A program made the position numbers and the translations under genes. Shown here one piece after another: positions 6,388-9,359 of a stretch of DNA of 9,359 nt; the stretch's first letter is position 1, and the number at the start of each line of letters is the position of its first letter. The DNA lies in NCBI GenBank assembly GCA_943372555.1, contig CALRZB010000095.1, positions 1 to 9,359 of the forward strand, given 5' to 3'. The notes under the pieces were generated by a model. The model was not told the DNA's origin, did not search any database, and worked only from the letters and a program-made list of their open reading frames with translations. This stretch comes from JAIXWP01 sp943372555 (lineage in GTDB: Bacteria > Bacteroidota > Bacteroidia > Flavobacteriales_D > Sanyastnellaceae).

Positions 6388-8514
6388 ATGAGCACTGCGC
6401 CATCATATGAGGTTTTGTTGCAGCAATACCGAGAATTGCAACTGCGAGTTACTCGTTTTTCTTTTGTTGAACAACAGTTGATTAATACTAGAGATCGTAT
6501 GGATCATGAGCTAGTCATGTATCGCCGACTTAGTGATTTTAATTTGTTAGCCCTTAACGAAATCTCCGAGCAAGAGTTTTTTAAGCGCATCGCAGAAGCT
6601 ATAGTAGATATATTCGAAGTCGAGGCTGGAGTATTTCATATCAGACGAATAGATCAAAAGCAGAGCTTTCAATTCATACACGAGGGACTTGAATTAGAGG
6701 CGGACCAACTATCTATTCTTGGCGGGGAAATTTCATTGATAGGAGAAGTTTTACCTCATAATACCGTAATTAATTTTATAGATATAGATCGCAGTAGGTA
6801 TAATATTCTTAATAAATTTTCGAGCGGACTCTGCTATCAATTCGATGACGAAGAGTCGGGCTACGTGATATCCTTGATGGGATTAATTAGCCAACCTAGC
6901 GCACCCCTATATGGGGCCATTGAAGAAAGACATCAAACATTTTTTAATGTCTTTATCAATCAGGTGATAAGCATTGTTTCTAATAGAAGAAAAAGTGAGA
7001 GAATTCAAGATCAAATCAACAAAATTTCGGAGTCTGAACTTGAGTTGAAGAAGCTCTCAATGATTGCTACGAAAACTCGAAATGGTGTTGTCATAACTGA
7101 TGCTCAAGGAAGAATAGAATGGGTCAATGCCGCCTTTACAACTATAACAGGGTATGAATTCGATGAAGTCATAGGGCTTAAACCAAAAGATTTTCTTCAA
7201 AGACCAGATGTCGATCAAGATGCTCAAGCACAAATCCGAGAAGCTCTTTGGAAAAATGAATCAATAGAAGTAACCATCCAGAATTTTACAAAATCAGGAT
7301 CGACTTATTTTAATAATCTTCAGATTACTCCTATTCTCGACGATAAAGGGGCGCTTGCAAATTTCATAGCTATTCAAAGAGACATCACTAAAGAAAAACG
7401 TTTCCAAGAAGATTTAATGCATGTCAATTCAAAGTTTGAATTGATAACTAGAAAGGCCAATATTGGAATTTGGGAATGGGACGCCTTAACATATCAGGCG
7501 ATTTGGAATGATGTACTGAGGGCTCAATATGGATTGAATGATGAGGATGCAGCAAGGAACTTTGAAATGCTTTGGCGAGAGGCTATTCACCCTGACGACA
7601 AAAGTTTGGCTATTGAAAGCTCTGATAAACTCATTAATGGACTTTCAGATTTTGAAGAAATAGAATATAGAATCATTCGGAGAACCGATAAAGCCGTGCG
7701 TATTTTGAGTTGTCTTACAATTGCTGAAAGAGATTCGAATGGCCAGCTTCAGCGGTTAATCGGTAGCGCAACGGATGTCACAGATTTGAGAAATTGGCAA
7801 AGCGACATCATTGGAAAAAATGATGAGCTCAAGAAAATTAACTCTGAATTAGACAATTTCGTTTACCGAGTATCTCACGACTTACGCTCACCCCTCCTCG
7901 CTATAAAAGGTTTATTCTCCTTGATTTTTGGAAGTAAAAAACTGGATGCAGAAATCCTAGAATACCTCAACCTAGCTGAAGGAAGCGTGAATAGATTGGA
8001 TGAAACAATTCAGGAAATTCTTGAATACTCTAGAAATAGCAGATTGGCGATTCAGAATGAAGAGTTCGATGTTTTGGATATAGTGAATGAAGTGTATGCC
8101 GACTTGAGATTCTCCTCTGAAAAGAACCTAGAGTTTAAAATCGTAGCCGATTGCTCTACCTTGATTTTTTCTGATAAAACTCGAATCAAAGTTCTTTTCA
8201 AAAATCTTTTGGGGAATGCCTTTAAGTACAGAAAGAAAAATATCGAAAAACCTTATGTGCATTTTACCATGAATAGGGATGCTGAAACTATTTATTTTGA
8301 AATCAGCGACAACGGGGAGGGAATTTCAAATCATAGTTTGAGTAAGGTGTTTGATATGTTTTATAGAGGCACTACGACTAGTGTAGGTACAGGCTTAGGT
8401 CTCTATATTTGTAAAGAAGTTGTAGGTAATCTAAATGGAACGATTCAAGTAGAATCGGAGCAAGGTGTAGGAACAACCATGTTGGTTTCATTGCCAGCCT
8501 TTAAACACGGATGA
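6388..8514 (+). CDS. Soluble sensor histidine kinase: GAF-like, two PAS domains, HisKA, HATPase
   Basis: A 708-residue kinase without membrane segments. Order: N-terminal coiled-coil-prone segment (10-50); a GAF-like region (about 55-200, recognised mainly by layout and least certain); PAS 1 (about 221-335, with NAAFTTITGYEFDEVIG at 247-263 and a PAC end at QRDIT); PAS 2 of the PAS_3 type (about 348-470, with GIWEWD at 360-365 and HPDD at 401-404); HisKA with phospho-acceptor His497 in VSHDLRSPL; and an HATPase with N box Asn606/Asn610, G1 DNGEGIS (641-647), F-box-like FDMFYRG (656-661 region) and G2 GTGLGLYI (667-674). All catalytic motifs look intact. It has no attached receiver domain; the receiver is the next gene, overlapping by 4 bp (ATGA). 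The 6-bp gap from the FIST gene suggests that the FIST protein controls it, probably through the GAF-like or PAS region. Confidence 0.92.
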   Translation: MSTAPSYEVLLQQYRELQLRVTRFSFVEQQLINTRDRMDHELVMYRRLSDFNLLALNEISEQEFFKRIAEAIVDIFEVEAGVFHIRRIDQKQSFQFIHEGLELEADQLSILGGEISLIGEVLPHNTVINFIDIDRSRYNILNKFSSGLCYQFDDEESGYVISLMGLISQPSAPLYGAIEERHQTFFNVFINQVISIVSNRRKSERIQDQINKISESELELKKLSMIATKTRNGVVITDAQGRIEWVNAAFTTITGYEFDEVIGLKPKDFLQRPDVDQDAQAQIREALWKNESIEVTIQNFTKSGSTYFNNLQITPILDDKGALANFIAIQRDITKEKRFQEDLMHVNSKFELITRKANIGIWEWDALTYQAIWNDVLRAQYGLNDEDAARNFEMLWREAIHPDDKSLAIESSDKLINGLSDFEEIEYRIIRRTDKAVRILSCLTIAERDSNGQLQRLIGSATDVTDLRNWQSDIIGKNDELKKINSELDNFVYRVSHDLRSPLLAIKGLFSLIFGSKKLDAEILEYLNLAEGSVNRLDETIQEILEYSRNSRLAIQNEEFDVLDIVNEVYADLRFSSEKNLEFKIVADCSTLIFSDKTRIKVLFKNLLGNAFKYRKKNIEKPYVHFTMNRDAETIYFEISDNGEGISNHSLSKVFDMFYRGTTTSVGTGLGLYICKEVVGNLNGTIQVESEQGVGTTMLVSLPAFKHG

Positions 8515-8897
8515 GGGATATGAAAGTTTTACTAATAGACGATGATGATATTTTCAATTTTGTGCATAAGCGCATTATTGAAAATGTGGATAGTGGGATA
8601 GAAGTTGTTCTACACAATTCATGCATTGAAGCTTTAGACTATTTGGCAAATTGTGGAGATTCATTTCCTGATTTTATCTTTCTTGATATTAATATGCCAG
8701 AGATGAATGGATTTGAATTTCTTGATTCCACTTCTCAATTGAGTCAAGAAATTAGAGAAAAATTTAAAGTGTTTTTTGTTAGCTCTACTTTGAATGATGC
8801 AGATGTTCAAAAAGCACATTCTTATCCGATGGTTATTGGATTTCAGGACAAACCATTAAATGAAGAAGTGATTACTAAGTTGCTCATGAATAAATAG
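8511..8897 (+). CDS. Single-domain response regulator (receiver only)
   Basis: A 128-residue CheY-like receiver with no output domain. The acidic cluster is in IDDDD (9-13), the phospho-acceptor is Asp59 in FLDINMP, the switch Ser is Ser91 (FVSS), and the conserved Lys is Lys114 in DKP. The start overlaps the kinase stop as ATGA, which indicates translational coupling. An in-frame ATG at 8520 would give the more usual MKVLLIDDD N-terminus and leave a short gap, so the true start is uncertain by three codons. With no DNA-binding or enzymatic domain it must act by protein contact, as a phosphate sink, or as a relay intermediate. The kinase upstream is its evident partner. Confidence 0.93.
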   Translation: MRDMKVLLIDDDDIFNFVHKRIIENVDSGIEVVLHNSCIEALDYLANCGDSFPDFIFLDINMPEMNGFEFLDSTSQLSQEIREKFKVFFVSSTLNDADVQKAHSYPMVIGFQDKPLNEEVITKLLMNK

Positions 8898-8901
8898 AAT
8901 C

Positions 8902-8921
8902 GAAGGTCGTCTTCTTTTTTT
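8902..8921 (+). terminator. Weak candidate intrinsic terminator after the receiver gene
   Basis: GAAGG (8902-8906) can pair with TCTTC (8910-8914), including one G-T pair, around a 3-base loop, and is followed by seven T (8915-8921). It lies 4 bp after the receiver stop codon and before the amylase gene. The stem is short, so termination may be inefficient. Confidence 0.3.
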
Positions 8922-8922
8922 C

Positions 8923-8930
8923 TATCTTGC
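8923..8930 (+). promoter_or_regulatory. Candidate -7 element for the amylase gene
   Basis: TATCTTGC is one T short of the common Bacteroidota -7 form TATCTTTGC and lies 29 bp before the start codon. Both it and the element at 469-477 are followed by GTAACC 12-15 bp after their start, near the expected initiation site. No convincing -33 TTG is visible. Tentative. Confidence 0.3.
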
Positions 8931-8951
8931 ACCTACCGTAACCTTATTGGA

Positions 8952-9359
8952 ATGAGAAGATTTGCTATTCTGTTGGCTTTTGTATTGTGCGTTTCATCGC
9001 AAGTCGTGAGTCAAACAACCGTGAAAAAAGTAGTGCTCCAAGCATTTTGGTGGGACTATTATAACAGCAACTATACGGATCAATGGGCTAATTATTTGGC
9101 CGAATTAGCGCCGCGTTTAAAGTCAATGGGTATTGACGCTATATGGATTCCCCCAACTCCCAAAAATGAAAGTCCATACTATGTAGGGTACGCTCCATTT
9201 GATCATTATGATCTCGGTGATAAATTCCAAAAAGGGTATACACGCACCAGAATGGGAACGAAAGATGAATTGCTTCGAATGATTGCAATCATGCATGCTA
9301 ACGGGATAGAAGTAATTCAAGACGTTGTTCTCAATCACGTCAATGGCGCTGGAAGTGCC
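8952..9359 (+). CDS. Secreted alpha-amylase-family glycoside hydrolase (GH13), N-terminal part (runs off the window)
   Basis: 136 open codons from ATG 8952 to the window edge, with no stop. Residues 1-20 form a signal peptide: basic MRRF start, then a hydrophobic run AILLAFVLCV and polar SSQVVS, with likely cleavage near Ser20/Gln21. Cys13 does not sit in a good lipobox, so export as a soluble or periplasmic protein is likelier than a lipoprotein. The mature part begins as a (beta/alpha)8 barrel: LQAFWWD (29-35), LKSMGIDAIWIPP (56-68), GYAPFDHYDLGDKFQKG (79-95), and GH13 conserved region I, DVVLNH (124-129), whose Asp and His line the active site. These features fit alpha-amylases that hydrolyse alpha-1,4-glucans, but the catalytic nucleophile and acid regions lie beyond the window, so exact specificity is open. 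It starts 54 bp after the receiver gene and probably has its own promoter. Confidence 0.9.
   Translation, partial: MRRFAILLAFVLCVSSQVVSQTTVKKVVLQAFWWDYYNSNYTDQWANYLAELAPRLKSMGIDAIWIPPTPKNESPYYVGYAPFDHYDLGDKFQKGYTRTRMGTKDELLRMIAIMHANGIEVIQDVVLNHVNGAGSA

Noticed and set aside
9123..9338. 71-codon open frame on the minus strand at the right end
   Set aside because: Antisense to the GH13 reading frame, whose conserved motifs are clear.

Overview
The window most likely comes from a member of the Bacteroidota, probably of the order Flavobacteriales. The genes lack Shine-Dalgarno sequences, the DNA is AT-leaning, candidate promoters resemble the Bacteroidota -7 element TAnnTTTG, and the PAS histidine kinase and single-domain receiver have a style common in that phylum. 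This placement is inferred from sequence character, not from a database search.

Layout. At the left edge is the start of a minus-strand gene for a PhnA/YjdM-type zinc-ribbon protein (1-247, partial). A gap of about 250 bases follows, carrying an 8-bp tandem array and a GC-richer repeat. Next comes a two-gene plus-strand operon for a soluble NAD-dependent formate dehydrogenase: a NuoE-NuoF fusion (497-2143) and a 920-residue NuoG/FdhA-type molybdenum subunit (2173-4935). The following gap (4936-5196) opens with the same composite repeat in inverted orientation, then a 7-bp tandem repeat and a candidate promoter. A second plus-strand operon encodes a FIST-domain sensor (5197-6381), a soluble GAF-like/PAS/PAS histidine kinase (6388-8514) and a single-domain response regulator (8511-8897). 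At the right edge begins a secreted GH13 alpha-amylase-family protein (8952 to the window end).

How the genes work together. The formate dehydrogenase pair contains every cofactor site needed for a path from formate through the Mo site and a chain of Fe-S clusters to FMN and NAD+. The [2Fe-2S] domain that is a separate FdsG subunit in proteobacteria is fused to the flavoprotein here. The FIST/kinase/receiver genes are packed with a 6-bp gap and a 4-bp overlap, so they probably form one pathway: FIST protein as ligand sensor, kinase as transducer, receiver as output or relay. The architecture resembles NosP-type (FIST haem nitric-oxide sensor) and kinase pairs, but the ligand cannot be told from sequence.

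The most unusual non-coding signal is that the formate dehydrogenase operon is bracketed by inverted copies of a composite repeat. Each copy has a GGGGTCGGGAG module on the inside and an 8-bp array with a 24-bp superperiod on the outside.
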